A DNA stretch of 64,000 nucleotides from Magnolia sinica (Eukaryota > Streptophyta > Magnoliopsida > Magnoliales > Magnoliaceae): NCBI RefSeq assembly GCF_029962835.1, contig NC_080588.1, positions 63,140,001 through 63,204,000 of the forward strand, given 5' to 3'. Of this stretch, positions 37,340 to 50,431 are shown in pieces; positions within the stretch are counted from its first letter, which is position 1; every line of letters begins with the position of its first letter. The notes below the pieces were generated by a model. It was not told the origin of the DNA. It saw only the letters and a program-made list of their open reading frames with translations, and did no database searches. Made by a program: the position numbers and the translations under genes.

Positions 37340-38560
37340 ATATGTTGAATGTAATCATATATGGCCAAACTTTTCATCACTATACCCCAAGAACACATAC
37401 TGTTTGATCTTCATATCGAGCTTGGACCTCTTATCCTTTGGTACGTGAACAGATACCCTGCATCTAAATACCATGAGATAACTGTACGATAGATCCTGTG
37501 TAGTATACACCTTCTCAGGTACTTTTCCATTCGACAGGGTCGACGGAGACCTGTTTATCAAATACACTGCCGTGTGCATTGCTTCTCCCAGAACGTGTTG
37601 GGCAACTTCGCATGAGATAACATGCATCTGATTCTCTCTACAATTGTGCGATTCATTCGCTCAGCCACACTATTATGCTGGAGGTCTTGGGAACCATCTG
37701 TTTATGCTGTATACGTAGGAACTTATAATACTCATGAAAGTCACCAATGTATTCACTATCTGCACTTACAATAATATACATGTCTCTCTCTCGACCATAG
37801 CATGAAAAAATTTAAACACACCAAAGACCTCATCCTTGGATTTCAAAGTATAAACCAAACCTTCCTAGATACATCATCTATAAAAGTGACAAAATATAAT
37901 GCCCCACCCAATGTTTTTATCCTCATACGACCACAAACATCAGAATAAACCAAATTTAATGCATGCAATTTATTAACATGAGAAAAAGATTTAATAAATG
38001 AAACTCTATACTGTTTTTCTGATAAACAATCAATACAGGTTTTAAGAGGTATATCTGTCACATCTAGAAGGAACTGCTTCCTCGCTAGTACCTGAAGCTC
38101 TTTTTCACTCATGTGGCCTAGACACCTTTACTACATGTCAATAGTTGAATCTTCCAATGCATTCAACCTACCCTTGCACACATTAACACTTGCCTTGTAA
38201 TAGTTGCAACACTTCTTTCCTCTGGCTGCGATTAATGAACCCTTAATGAGCTTTCAGCACCCACTAATAAATTAGCTTTCATAACCATCATCATTCAACA
38301 TTCCCGTCGACATCAAGTTGAGGCGAAGGTTTAGGATATGCCTCACATCCCTAAGAACCAATGTGTAGCCCACATCAGTCTTCACACAAATATTACTGAC
38401 CCCTATAATCTTCAATATGCCAGAATTACCTATCTTCGACAGAAACATCATTTGAGCTGCACATCTCAGTACTACCGTAAGAGTGAGGTGGTACCAATAG
38501 AGGATCCTCTTCATGGGACCCATCCTGGAGGCTTACCATCTCTATCTTGACTTCAAAGAC
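37340..38560 (-). mobile_element. Ty1/copia internal fragment (fossil)
   Basis: On the minus strand, pieces of the protease region, GAG-pre-integrase zinc region and integrase core of a copia element lie in the usual order. The gag, reverse transcriptase and LTRs are not seen. It is broken and incomplete, with several breaks. It is a different lineage from the element at 6627-10349, judged by its wording. Confidence 0.82.
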
Positions 38561-38654
38561 GTATATTAACTGTCTTTTTAGTTGACTTGAGTTGGCCACT
38601 GATTATATATTTGGGCTTTTTTATTTGGTCGGTACTGACGTTGCCAATCCGGAC

Positions 38655-39110
38655 GTGGCTGCTGGATGGTACTCTATGAGCCTCACCATGGTGTATATGT
38701 TTTATCCATGTCATCCAGTTATTTTAGATCTTTATTTTTGTGTATTAGCCCAAAAATAACCACATATGACCACACCACTGAAAAACAGTGATGGTTGAAT
38801 ACCCACCTTTAAAATATTCCTGGTGCCCACTTAAATGTTTATTTAACATCTAACCTATTGATTAGGTCATATAGATCTAAACGAATGAAAAACACAAATA
38901 TCAGCTTGACCCAAAACTTTTGTGGCCCCAAGAAGCTTTTAAAGGTGGACATCCAATCACCACTGTTTCCTTAGCGTGGTACACCTAAGAGTCTTTAAAA
39001 GAAAAAAAAATTTATTATTATTATTTTTTTTTTTTTGAAATCGTTCTAGCTCATGTCCTAAAATAAGCTGAAAAAATGGAGGGCGTGGATAAAACACATA
39101 CATCGGCTTG
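38655..39110. mobile_element. Palindromic MITE copy
   Basis: Left arm CTCACCATGGTGTATATGTT and right arm AAAACACATACATCGG flank the shared core. There is an A/T-rich expansion near 39000-39035. Outer ends are worn. Confidence 0.65.
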
Positions 39111-39184
39111 TAGCAAGTACTGGCCAGTTGGTACAGATAACGTCATTAGGCAACCAAAACAGAAATGGTAATTAACCATCGACT

Positions 39185-39801
39185 TAGAGGTGGGCATCGA
39201 GTCGAGTCGGACCGGATTGGGTCCAACTCGACTCGATCCGATTTTTCCAAGAACCTGACCCGAACTCAATCTGATTCAGGACCAAGTCCAACAAGGCTGA
39301 CTCGATCCGATCCGAATTCTTGCTTGCCTGACTCGAACCAAGTCCGACTCGATCAGGGATACCGAATCGGATTGAGTCGATTCTGTCCGATCGATTCGGA
39401 CTGGGCTGAGTTAAGCCGAGCTGGAGATTATCATGCTAGAAAGGAAACATGAGGGAAATCAGGAGAGAGAGAGAGAGATAAAGGAGGAGAGAAAGAAGGA
39501 GAGGAGGGAAATCATGAGAGAAAGAAAAACCTCGTGCCGCGTCGCTTGGGTAGGGATGAGTTAGGGTTTGCCATTCGGGTAAAAGAGGGGTAAAAGTTAA
39601 AGTTAAAAAAATGTATTTATACTACTTGACCAAATCGGATCAGCTACTAACTCGAACTCGACTCGACATGTGGTTGGATCTGAGTGGATCTACTCAATCC
39701 AACCGATCTTGGCTTTCGGTTCAGGTCAGATCGGATCCGACCGGTTCGAATGAGTTGGATCCATCGATTCGGATCGGATCCTGCCTAACTCCACATCTAC
39801 T
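39185..39801. mobile_element. hAT-like CGAGTCGAGTC-rich repeat element
   Basis: Starts TAGAGGTGGGCATCGAGTCG and ends with TAACTCCACATCTA. Its interior is dense in TCGGATCGGATC-type short repeats, as in the elements at 24632, 28901 and 59479. I find no clear target duplication, so the borders are less sure. Confidence 0.55.
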
Positions 39802-39825
39802 ACTCCGGAGTGGATTAAGTGTGGC

Positions 39826-40250
39826 CTTTACTGTGGGGCCTACCTTAATGTATGTATTTTATGTTCGAGCTGTCCATTCATTTTGCTAGATCATTTTAAG
39901 GGTATGAAAATGAAAAACAAAGAACCAAATCTAAGGGGATCATTTTATATGAAATAGTGGTGATTGTGTGTCCAATCATTAAAAACTTTTTAGGGCCCAT
40001 TGTGACGTTTATTAGCCATCGAACCTAATAATAAGGTCACACAAACATGAAAGAAAGGAAAAAAAAAAAATTCATCTTAATCCAAAACTTTTGTGGCCCA
40101 TTAATGATCAATCACAACTTTTTCATATAACATGGTTCACCTGACAATTGGATCCTCTCTTTTGGGCTCATGCCCTAAAATGATCTGACTAAATGGACGG
40201 AGGGTGTAAATATAGAATATATACATCAAGTTGGCCCCCATGATAAGGGC
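39826..40250. mobile_element. Palindromic MITE copy next to the Del element
   Basis: The core runs from GGGGCCTACCTTAATGTATG to ATATACATCAAGTTGGCCCC. The large gypsy element was inserted about 50 bp to its right. Confidence 0.65.
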
Positions 40251-40307
40251 CGCACGGTCTTGGGTGAGGCCCAGGCGCACCTAATCGACTCTCCAACCAT
40301 ACAAATG

Positions 40308-43300
40308 TGTAACGACCTTGGAAATTTTGTGCTAATCTTTCCTTAAGTAGTTGTTTTGGGGTAGTTAGTGCTCTACTTGATTGCTTGTGAAATTCGCATC
40401 AATCACTTTAAATTGTATCTGCATGGCTCTAAACGTGCAGATTAGTGAGCGCTACGTTACTCTGAAATCTGGGATCCATCGCTAAATCCAGTTGTTCTGG
40501 GGAATTTTTGGAAGATCTGGATCGGACCTAGACCGCGCATCGAAAGTCCGATGGCGATGATCTTAGGCTGTTGCGGTCACTGAGTTGGGCTTGGTCTTCA
40601 CCTCAAAAATCAAGTCGATCTGATGTTCGGTCGATTTGATTGAGTTCGAGTGAAGAGTGTGAGAACGGTTGGAATTTAATAAGCTTTTATGAAATTGAGT
40701 CGTGTCGCTTGCGCGACGATTTTAAGCATTCGACCGTTGGATTCTGGACCCAATTTCACCCTCCGATCGGGATGGTTGGCCCAGGCATATCCTAGTGCTT
40801 GTGGACTGATCGAGTTTCCGTGACCGTTGAATTGAGTGTGGTCCGCCACGGCGATCTGAAGAGCCGGTCGGCACGAAAACTCAGCTGACCTAGATCCATG
40901 GTCGGTGAGCTTAAGTCCGACCTTTCGTGGTTATAGGCCCACCGAAGTGCTTCGTTGGATCGAGGAAGGCGTACTTTGGTTATAACCTAAGTATACCTTG
41001 ACCCGGGGTTATTTCCATCATTTTAAGGCCTATATATAGCCCTTAAACCCTAGCTCTCATTTCCATACGAATTTTCTCTAACCCTAGCTTGGAGAGAGTG
41101 GAAAAGAGAGAGTTAGTGAGAGAGATTGGTTGGTGAATCATCTTGATTCTTCCTTGTTCTTCTTCACCTTTGAACCTTTGCTTTGAATCGTTCCTCTGAC
41201 GATTCTGAGTTCCTTTGGGGTAAGTTAACCTAACCCTAACCTGTGTTAGAGCTTAGATTAGACTTGGTGTTGTTGTATCTCATTTCTATCCTTATTTTAG
41301 GGTATTCTTGCGCCGTTGACGAAGACAACTCGTCTAAATCAATTCGGCTATTCTTTCCTCGCTTAAGGTGCGGACTTTAAGTGTATAGGTTATGGTTTTC
41401 AAGGCTTTCAATCCCGTTAGTGATTTATTCTTGTTATGGATGAGATTTCACATGTCAAATGTTATGTTTACATTGCTTTCTTGATATGCATGTGCTATGT
41501 TGAGATTTGTGTATTCTAAGTGTATTTATAAAGTACCGTATACGTATAAAATACGCACCTATGTTTGCCATGATTTTTGATCATGTATGTATGCTAGATG
41601 CATGTATGACAACTCCTTGGAAGAAGGAATTGTCTAAGTGCATGTATTTCAACATGCGTCATGTATGTTGTTCCATGGATGCTAAGTGTTTGTAGAAATG
41701 CATGAATGACCTACGTGTAACTGATTACACTAAATGCGGGCGTTGAGAAGTGATTCTCAATACTTCTATGGATGCGCATGATTTCCCTTACGCATTTACA
41801 TTCCAAGTTATCTAAATTCAAGCATCTCCTATGCTTACATTTATGTTAAGTTGATATTATTCAGATGTGTATGTAACATGATTTGAGTTATTGTTCCATT
41901 CCTGTTTTACATTCCATATGAATATCTGTCGTAGTGTAGGATGTTTGGGACTATGCCTTAGTCCAAGAAATCGGTAATTGACCCTTTGGTCGTGGTTGAG
42001 ATTGCTTTCGCCACGTGAGACGCATTAGACGAACCCAAGTCGTATTAGAGTTGGCGGCAGTGGTTTGGCCACGCGGAGTGTTTGCGCACTCTCTGTCGTT
42101 CAATTCAACGTGCGCTCGTGCTAGTCGAGTTCGTCAACTAACCCGATTGTCCAGTGTATGTTAACCATGTATGGACGCTACTGCTTGAATCTAGGGTACC
42201 GAACTTACCAGTGAAATCCTAATAACCATGGTACCGATCCGCTAAGACTCATGAGCCGGACATGGTGGTATGGGACACCGTGGTCGAGCTGCGGCCTACG
42301 CTGGGGTGACGAGCCTCCCGTAGTGACCAGTGAGCAACTAAACTCGTGAGCCGATTATGGTGGTATGGGACACTATATTCGTCTTTGTCGGCCTACATTG
42401 ATTGGTGACGAGCCCTTTGTAGTGACCTCGAGCATACCTGGATACCACAAGGAGGTGACGAGCCGATCTGTGGTAGTAAGGGCATGAAAGGCGTGCATTG
42501 ATTGGTGACGAGCCCTTTGCTACGACCTCAACTATATGATCGTATGAGATGTCTAGGATTGACGACCCTAGTATGGATCACTGTTTGGATGATGATATGA
42601 GGAAGGTATCTTAGCTTCCCAATCGATGTATGAATTGGACTAATAACAACTTGGTAATCATATCCATGCACCGCATTTGCATGTGCTTTGTAGATGTGGC
42701 GCACTTTGAGGCGATGTCATGCGTAACGTAAGATGAAGACGCCGAGGGTGTACGCGTGAGGGCACGCATCATATTGCATTCATACTTGCATTAACAAGAG
42801 TACTTAGGATTTATTTAATTGTCCCGCTTTATCATTATTGTTTGATTGAACTGATAGCATGTTAACCATGCCTTATTGTTCCACCGAGTTGATCACTCAC
42901 TCCCACGTTTCGGGGCGGTGTTTCACACCCACCAGACTGTCTTAGGCCCCGATGTTGCAGATGTGGATGCGACGCCCGAGGCGAGCGAGCCGGATGACGA
43001 CGAGGCCCCTTCTCCTATATGCGCTTTTGACGGGTTCTAGCGAGCCTCGATCCTATTGCGCGGGATCTATGGGATTACTATTTTTGGGAACTGAAATGAT
43101 GTAACTTGTAATTATAATTTTGATAAATAACACTTTTACACGATCTGGTTGTATATGTAATTCAGGGACTTACACTTGTACACATATTTTACTATAAGTC
43201 TTACGCTTGCTTTATTCACTTATCCTTGAATCATATCTGTGTTTTGGCTTAATCTATCCCATGTTTATGCACTAATACAGTCAACATACATCTCTCATTA

Positions 43301-43374
43301 ATAATCTTGCAGAAGTGATGTTTTGGAACTCGGGAGCATACTAATGCTCGACCCCCGAATTTCAGGGCGTTACA
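40308..43374 (+). repeat. 5' LTR of the Del/Tekay-type element
   Basis: 3067 bp. A TATA-like TATATATAGCCC lies near 41031, and a U5-like tail follows. A set of internal subrepeats (GTGACGAGCC.., GGTGGTATGGGACA..) fills 42225-42540. It is very similar to the 3' LTR. The visible differences cluster in the first 600 bp and near 42930-43080. Confidence 0.95.
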
Positions 43375-44266
43375 AGTTGGTATCAAAGCATGATCTGGAT
43401 TAAACCGGACCTGGGTTATGGTCACACACCGCACGTTGTCACCACTATAGTGTAATTGGGTGCGGGTCTATCATCGCTTTGTGTTTGTGCTCCGTAGTTT
43501 CTATCGGCGAAAGTTTCCTGAAAACCTTTACCGAGATCGAGTCTGTACCCTTACCTGATCACACACAGCGACCCGAAACCTGTTCTAGACCCTCTATTAA
43601 TGAGTGTAGATGGTCTACCCTCCCATTATTCAGTTTTAAACCTTCCAGAAATCGCTGTTTGCATCAGATTTCTGTCAGAATGACCCGATAGGCTTCAAAT
43701 TACACAAGGGGCCAATCGGGGCATTTTCTGTGGGACCCAGGGGGGGAACCACATCATTTGGACCAAGGAGGACCAGGAGGACCTCGCCAAATCGGCGAGG
43801 CATCGCCGATATGTCCAGAGACCGGCGATGCCATCGCCGGTTCGGCGAGGGATCGCCGGTCGGCGGGCCAGGCGGGCCGGGCCGACGCGGGCCGATCGTC
43901 CATGAGGCTTGTGTGGCCCACCCCTCCACGGGTTTCACTTTAAAACCACTCCTTTTACCTATTTCCTTCACAAAACCCTCTTCCAAGCTCTCCTTTTCTT
44001 CAACAACCTCTCCAAACTCTCTCAAATCTCTCCCAAATCTTCATCTTCCTTCCATTTTCGTGCAAACCCATCACCCCATTCTCAAATCTTCTATTCCATT
44101 GCTGATTTCTCCATTTTTCCCTCTCATTTGAGCCCTTTCATTCCCTTTTTGGCTCATAGTTGTGTGGAAGCTTCACCATCTTCCTATTTCTCTCTTTCTC
44201 TCATTTCTCATGGCCCTCTTTGAGATTGTGACGGCCATCTTTTCCATTTCTTCCCTTCTTTCCTTG

Positions 44267-45538
44267 ATGGGGAAGAAGAGAGCGCCGGTGGATGAAGCGG
44301 GGTCGAGCCGCCCAACCCGTGCACGGAGGCCGAGAGGTGCCGCGGCTAGCACGTCCGCCACGCGCGAGTTCCAGACAAAGCGGGACCTCGATCCTCGAGC
44401 TCTTGTCAGTAGGACTTTGTTGGCGGAATTATCGCATGGAGTCTATGAGGGGCGTAGAGTCCTTTTTGAGGCTCATGTTGATCCGCGGCTCTTTGGAGAG
44501 TTCTTTTTGTTGGAGCGCCTAGAAGGGGCTGGTTGGGGTCCCTTGTTCGAAGGCGAGTATCGCGCGAATGCTAGCACTGTTCGGGCCTTCTATGCCAACA
44601 TTCTGGAGCCTTCGCTGGATCCTCTGCAGTTCAAGATTCCCTGTGGTAGCGGTCGAGTTGAAATTGTCAATGTTGCTTTGATATCCCGACTCTTGAAGGT
44701 GCCACTTGGGGAAGTGCATGCCAGCGAGAAGAATGTGGACAGTGTGCGCGAGAGGGATCGTCGCACCCGATCCTTGTGTGGTCGTCTGGTTGAATGGCAG
44801 CCGAATAGGAGTCTTCTGGCTTCTTTCATGACGGACGACTTCCGTTTGCTTCACCACATCTTTACGTTCAATGTGTATCCCAGGTGGAGCAACCGCAGCG
44901 AGTGTACGCGCCTGATGGTAGATTTTCTATATCAGGTGGGGCAGGATGCGAAGTTGTGTGTGCCGACGTACGTCCTGCGTCAGATTATTCTCATCGCTCG
45001 TTCGAGTAGACGGACCGAGTCTCTTCCCTTTGGCCGCCTCATTTGCAAGATTGCACATGAGTTTGGCTATAGGCTTGGAGCTGAGAAACCGGTCCCTGTT
45101 CGTCATCTCAACTTGAGGACCCTTAAGCTGATGGAGGTTGGTTCTGGTCGGCTTGCCTCTGAGGGTGAGGCCGGGTCTGAGAGTGATGATGAGAGTTATG
45201 CTGAAGGTGGTGCGGAGTCTGAGGAAGAAGCAGAGCAAGACGAGGAAGAGAGTGGGGCACAGGATTCGAGTGATCGCTCTCCTCCTGTGGTGCCAGAGCA
45301 GGGCGCAGAGCAGGTTGCCAGAGATGCCCGTCTTACACGGCTTGAAGAAGGGCAAGCTGCTTTACGCCAGGAGATGGTGGATCTTCGAGGCTTGGTTAAG
45401 CACAAGTTCAAGAAGATGTCCCGGACTTTGAAGTCTATCCTGTGTTGCTTGCAGGATAAGGGTGCTCCGCCTCCGTCTCCGACGAGTAGCATCGTCGTGG
45501 CCGTCTTTGCTTTGTTTGGTGTTTCTTTCTGTGTGTAG
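44267..45538 (+). CDS. Extra open frame before gag in the Del/Tekay-type element
   Basis: About 424 codons from the ATG at 44267 (MGKKRAP); another in-frame ATG is at 44210. The protein has a basic start, a mixed globular middle (about residues 40-285), a strongly acidic Glu/Asp-rich stretch (about 300-345) and a likely coiled coil near the end. The globular part recalls the 'putative plant transposon protein' domain often annotated beside plant gypsy elements, which I name from memory. It belongs to the element, not to the host. Function is unknown. Confidence 0.7.
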   Translation: MGKKRAPVDEAGSSRPTRARRPRGAAASTSATREFQTKRDLDPRALVSRTLLAELSHGVYEGRRVLFEAHVDPRLFGEFFLLERLEGAGWGPLFEGEYRANASTVRAFYANILEPSLDPLQFKIPCGSGRVEIVNVALISRLLKVPLGEVHASEKNVDSVRERDRRTRSLCGRLVEWQPNRSLLASFMTDDFRLLHHIFTFNVYPRWSNRSECTRLMVDFLYQVGQDAKLCVPTYVLRQIILIARSSRRTESLPFGRLICKIAHEFGYRLGAEKPVPVRHLNLRTLKLMEVGSGRLASEGEAGSESDDESYAEGGAESEEEAEQDEEESGAQDSSDRSPPVVPEQGAEQVARDARLTRLEEGQAALRQEMVDLRGLVKHKFKKMSRTLKSILCCLQDKGAPPPSPTSSIVVAVFALFGVSFCV

Positions 45539-48500
45539 CCGTTGTTGGCTTGTAGTTGGAGTTGTTGTAGTGTGGTAGCTGTTAGTGGTTGTAGTAGTTG
45601 TGGTTGTTTGTAGTGTTAGATGTTGTTGTTTTCATGCTTTCCTAGTCGTGATTCATGTATTGCCTGCACTACTTGTATTGCGACGATTTTGATTAATGGA
45701 ATGCATGTGGTTTGTTTTGGTGTTGTGCTGTTGTGTTGTTGTTGTGTGGATGGATTATGTGACTTAGAATCTGACAGGTTGCATCCTTTGATTTAATGTA
45801 GGGATGCCTCCTAAGGGTTCGAAGGCTTCGGCCCGTCTTTCTCTGATTGATCGCTTGTCGGGGTTCCTCCCTTGAGCGATAGCGAGTCAGATCCACAGGG
45901 TCCATCTCGTGTTGGTGTTGGGTCGACACCTATGGCTCCTCCACTCACACCTCGGTTTCTGAGCCGAGCCATGCACCTTCTTCTCCTCCACTGTTGATAG
46001 GTTTGAGCAGATGATGTTGTTGATGCAGAGCAGCAGCGACACGAGGCGCAGCAGCAGCAGCAGCAGGAGTTCCTCTCCTCCATGGCCGGCATCTTTGCTC
46101 AGTCAGTAGGGGCGACTCCACCTGTTTCACCTATGCCTCCATCTGGGAGTGCCAGTGCCAGTGTTAGTGTCAGCGGCACATTCGAGCGATTCCAGCGCTT
46201 GAGACCTCCTACTTTTGCGGGTTCTCACAGACCCGAGGAGGCCGAGTATTGGATTGACCGCATCTCTAAGATGCCGAGGCCGTTGCACTGCTCTGAGGTC
46301 GAGCAGGTTGAGCTTGCCACCTTCATGTTTGAGAAGGAGGCCGGTTTGTGGTGGGACAGTGTGCTTCGCACTGTCGAAGAGGACTTCGTGTGGTCGTGGC
46401 GGGCGTTTGAGGCGCGCTTCCACGAGAAGTATTTCCTGATCATAACGACATGAGAAGGAGAGTGAGTTCCTTCGCCTCCGCCTGGAGGGAGGGTTGTCGA
46501 TTACGGAGTATGAGAACCGGTTTCTTGAGTTGGGGCGGTATGTTCCTTTGATCTGGGCGATCAACCGATGAGGATGCGGCGTTTTTCGGAGGGGCTGCGA
46601 CCTGAGACGATCGAAGATTTGCTGTGGCAGCATTTCTTCATATGCGGAGCTAGTGAGCATGTCCTTGCGAGCAGAGCAGACGGAGATAGAGCGTCCCGCA
46701 TGCGAGCACCGATGCCTCCTAGGCCGAGACCGGATTTCCATGGTGCACCTTTCCTTGGCAAGAGGCCGCGTGTTGATTCTCCTCCTTGGCGTTCCGCGCC
46801 GCCCGCTCAGCAGATGAGAGCTGATCTGAGATGTTCTTATTGTGGGAAGGTGGGGCACTTGGACCGTTTTTGCTTTTCCCGTATGCGAGCCGGTGGTTTT
46901 ACTCCACCGCAGAGGGTTAGCCGTCCGATGCCTCGGTTATTTCTCCTCCTCCTCTTCGATCGGCGCCAGCTCATCCATCCTTCAGACTGACAGTTCCAGC
47001 TTCAGGCCACCTCGGCGGCCCATGGTTCCTCCGCCGATCGTCAGCAGGAGGCTCGTGTTCATGCGCTTTCGGCAGAAGCTATGTCTGACTTGGTGCCGAG
47101 GTCCTTTGAGGTGACAGGCGCATATGGAAGGTATTCCCGTTTCGTGCTAGTGGATACAGGGTCCACTACTTCTCTTATTTCTTATGCGGCGATTAGGCGT
47201 TTGGGTTTGAGATCTGTTCCTATGCGAGGTGACGCTTACTACCGCTACGGGGATGTCCTCTCGCCTTGGGCAAGCGTTGTATGGATTGTTTGGTCGATCC
47301 GGGAAGTGGATCGATCCGTGTTGATTTGCTAGTCGCACCGCTTTATCACTACGATGTTATTATGGTTATGGATTGGCTCACGAGGATGCGATCTGAGATT
47401 GATTGTGAAGCGAGATCAGTGACGATCCATGGACCTGAGGTCGAGATTGTTACTTTCCCAGTTCAGGTCAGTTACCCTATTCGTATTGATTTTTATTCTT
47501 CTCTGTTGGAGAGTTCCGCCGAGTCGGCGTTGGTTAGTACGCCGGTAGTTCAGGAGTTTGAAGATGTGTTTGAGTCGATTCTTGGATTACCTCCTCGGCG
47601 TGAGATTGATTTTGCTATCGATCTTATGCCTAGTGCGGCGCCCATTTCTTTACCCACCTATCGGATGCCTCCGAGTGAAATGGAGGAGTTGAGGAAGCAG
47701 ATAGATGGTTTGCTAGAATTGGGTTTTATTCGCCCAGTGTGTCTCCTTGGGGAGCACTGCTGTTTGTGAAGAAGAAGGATGGTTCCTTGCGATTGTGTAT
47801 TGATTATCGCAGTTGAACTTCTGGTAATCGTGAAGAATAAGTACCCCTTGCCCGGATTGATGATCTGTTTGATCGAGTTGAAGGGGGCACGGTACTTTTC
47901 GAAGGTTGATCTGCATCAGGGTATCATCAGCTGCGCGTCAAGGATGGGGACGTCCAGAAGACCGAGGACCAGCTCCGGTCATTATGAGTTCCTTGTGATG
48001 TCGTTGTCTCGGACGCACCGGCCGTGTTCATGGATCCGATGAACAGGGTATTTCGGCCATTTCTGTTCCGATTCGTCATTGTATTTATTGATGACATTTT
48101 GATTTATTCGAGGACGGACGAGCACGAGGAGCACTTAAGAGCGGTTTTGGGTACTCTTAGGGAGCATCGGCTTTTCGCACAGTTAAGAAGTGTGATTTCC
48201 GGAAAGAGGAAGTCAAGTTCCTGGGACATGTGGTGTCCAAGGAAGGTATAGCCGTCGACCTTGCCAAGGTAGCTGCAGTGGAAGCAGCCTGGTTCTGTTT
48301 CTGAGGTGAGGAGTTTTGTTGGGCTTGCAGGATATTATCGTCTATTTTTTGTGGAATTCTCGAAGTTTTGCAGACCGTTGTCTCAGCTGAGTCGGAATTA
48401 TTTGAAGTTTGCTTGGTGTGATCATGCGGAGTTAGTTTTCAAGAGCTGAAGGACAAGTTGACGTCCGCCCCTGTGCTAGTATTGCGAGAGCAAGGGGTTA

Positions 48501-50431
48501 AGTATATTATATATACTGACACCTCTCACGTTGGCCTGGGTTGTGTCCTTATGCAGAAGGACAGGGTGATTGCTTATGCTTCGCGTCAGTTGAGAAAACA
48601 CGAAGAGAATTACCCTACGCACGACCTGGAATTAGTAGCTGTCATCTTCGTATTAAAGCTTTGGAGACATTACCTTTATGGTGAGGAGTTCGAGCTCTTT
48701 TGCGACCACAAGAGCCTTAAGTATATTTTCACGCAGCGTGATTTGAATATGAGGCAGCGCAGGTGGATGAAAATATTGAAGGACTTCAAGTTCGATGTTT
48801 CTTACCATCCTGGTAAGGCGAACCTTGTGGCGGATGCGTTGAGTCGCAAGAAGGCTTTGGAGTTTGCGGCTCCGTTGATGTAGAGTGGGAGATGTTGGAG
48901 TTCGTGCGCGATTTTGAGCGAAGCTTACGGTGGTCGAGCCGTATGAGGTTATCGCACACATTCGTGTAGACCGTCATCGACGAGAGGATCGTTGCGGCTC
49001 GGTAGATGATGAGCTCTTGGTGAAGATGAGGCAGGCGGGTTGGTACAGATGGGAACTCCGACTGGAGTGTTAGTTCTGATGGGGGCTACGTTTTCGTGGC
49101 GGTTATGTGTTCCCGACATCCCTGACTTGAGACGTGAGGTTCTCGAGTTAGCCCATAGTTCTAAGCTTGCGATGCATCCAGTAGCACGAAGATGTATCAG
49201 GATATGAGGAGATCATATTGGTGGGATAATATGAAGGTCCAGATTGCTGAATTTGTTTCTCGTTGTCTCACGTGCCAGCAGGTCGAGCATCGCCGACCTC
49301 TTGGGTTGCAGCCCATGCCCATAGCGAATGGAAGTGGGATTTCATCTCTATGGATTTTATTTCTGGGTTGCCGAGGACGAGAAGGGATTTGACTCTATTT
49401 GGGTGATCGTCGATCGATTAACGAAGTCGGCGCATTTCTTACCGATCAGAGTCACTTACTCTGCAGACGAGTTGGCTAGGTTGTATATCAAGGAGATAGT
49501 GCGTCTGCATGGAGTTCCCCTGGAGATTGTGTCTGATAGAGACACGCGTTTTACATCTATCTTCTGGACTCGTATCCAGGAAGCGATGGGTGTGAAACTG
49601 AAGTTCAGCACCGCGTTTCATCCGCAAACAGATGAGCAGACGGAGCGCGTGAATCAAGTCCTGGAAGATATGTTGCGAGCTTGTGTTTTGGATTTCAAAG
49701 ACAGTTGGGATGATTGTCTTCAGTATGCAGAGTTCGCGTATAATAATAGTTTCCAGGCGAGTATCGGCATGGCTCCCTTCGAGGCGTTGTATGGTCGCCC
49801 GTGCAGAGCACCACATTGTTGGCGAAATTGGTGAGCGTAGTTTGCTTGGCCCGAAGTTGGTGCGTGACTTGAGAGAAGGTTGACATCATTCGACGTCGAC
49901 TTCTAGCAGCGCGGAGAGAAGAGTTATGCTGATACGAGGCGTCGACCGCTTGAGTTCGTAGTGGGAGATCATGTTTTTCTGAAGGTCTCTCCTATGAAGG
50001 GAGTTCTGCGGTTCGGTAAGAAGGGGAAGCTGACGCCGAGATTTATTGGTCCATTTCAAGTTCTGGATCGAGTGGGAGCGGTAGCTTACCGCCTTGCTTT
50101 GCCCACACCTCTTGCGGGCGTGCATAACGTATTTCATATCTCTATGCTGAAGAAGTACGTTCCTGATCCTTCGCATATTATCAGTTGGGAGCAAGTGCAG
50201 TTAAGTGAGGATGCCACTTATGTACTGCAACCAACACGTATTCTGGATAGAAAGGAGCAGGTACTGCGTAGCAAGGTTATCCCTCTCGTGAAGGTGTTAT
50301 GGTCGCATCATGGCGTAGGAGAGGCTACTTGGGAATCTGAAGCTGAGGTCAAGAAGACCTACCCTCTGATCCTCGAGGCTTATATGAAGGTATGAATTTC
50401 GAGGACGAAATTTTCTTTAAGGGGGGTAGAT

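Noticed and set aside
41507-41695. A 62-codon frame in the 5' LTR that repeats exactly at 51626-51814
   Set aside because: Its identity comes from the LTR pair, not from selection on protein. It has no domain.
42225-42545. CRISPR-like spaced repeats in the Del LTR
   Set aside because: Units are unequal and imperfect, recur in the other LTR, and the genome is a plant's.
43675-44131. Proline- and arginine-rich frames of 116-133 codons in the leader of the Del-type element
   Set aside because: Produced by a GC-rich stretch of short CGGCGA/TCGCCG repeats. Both strands give similar low-complexity frames and there is no domain.
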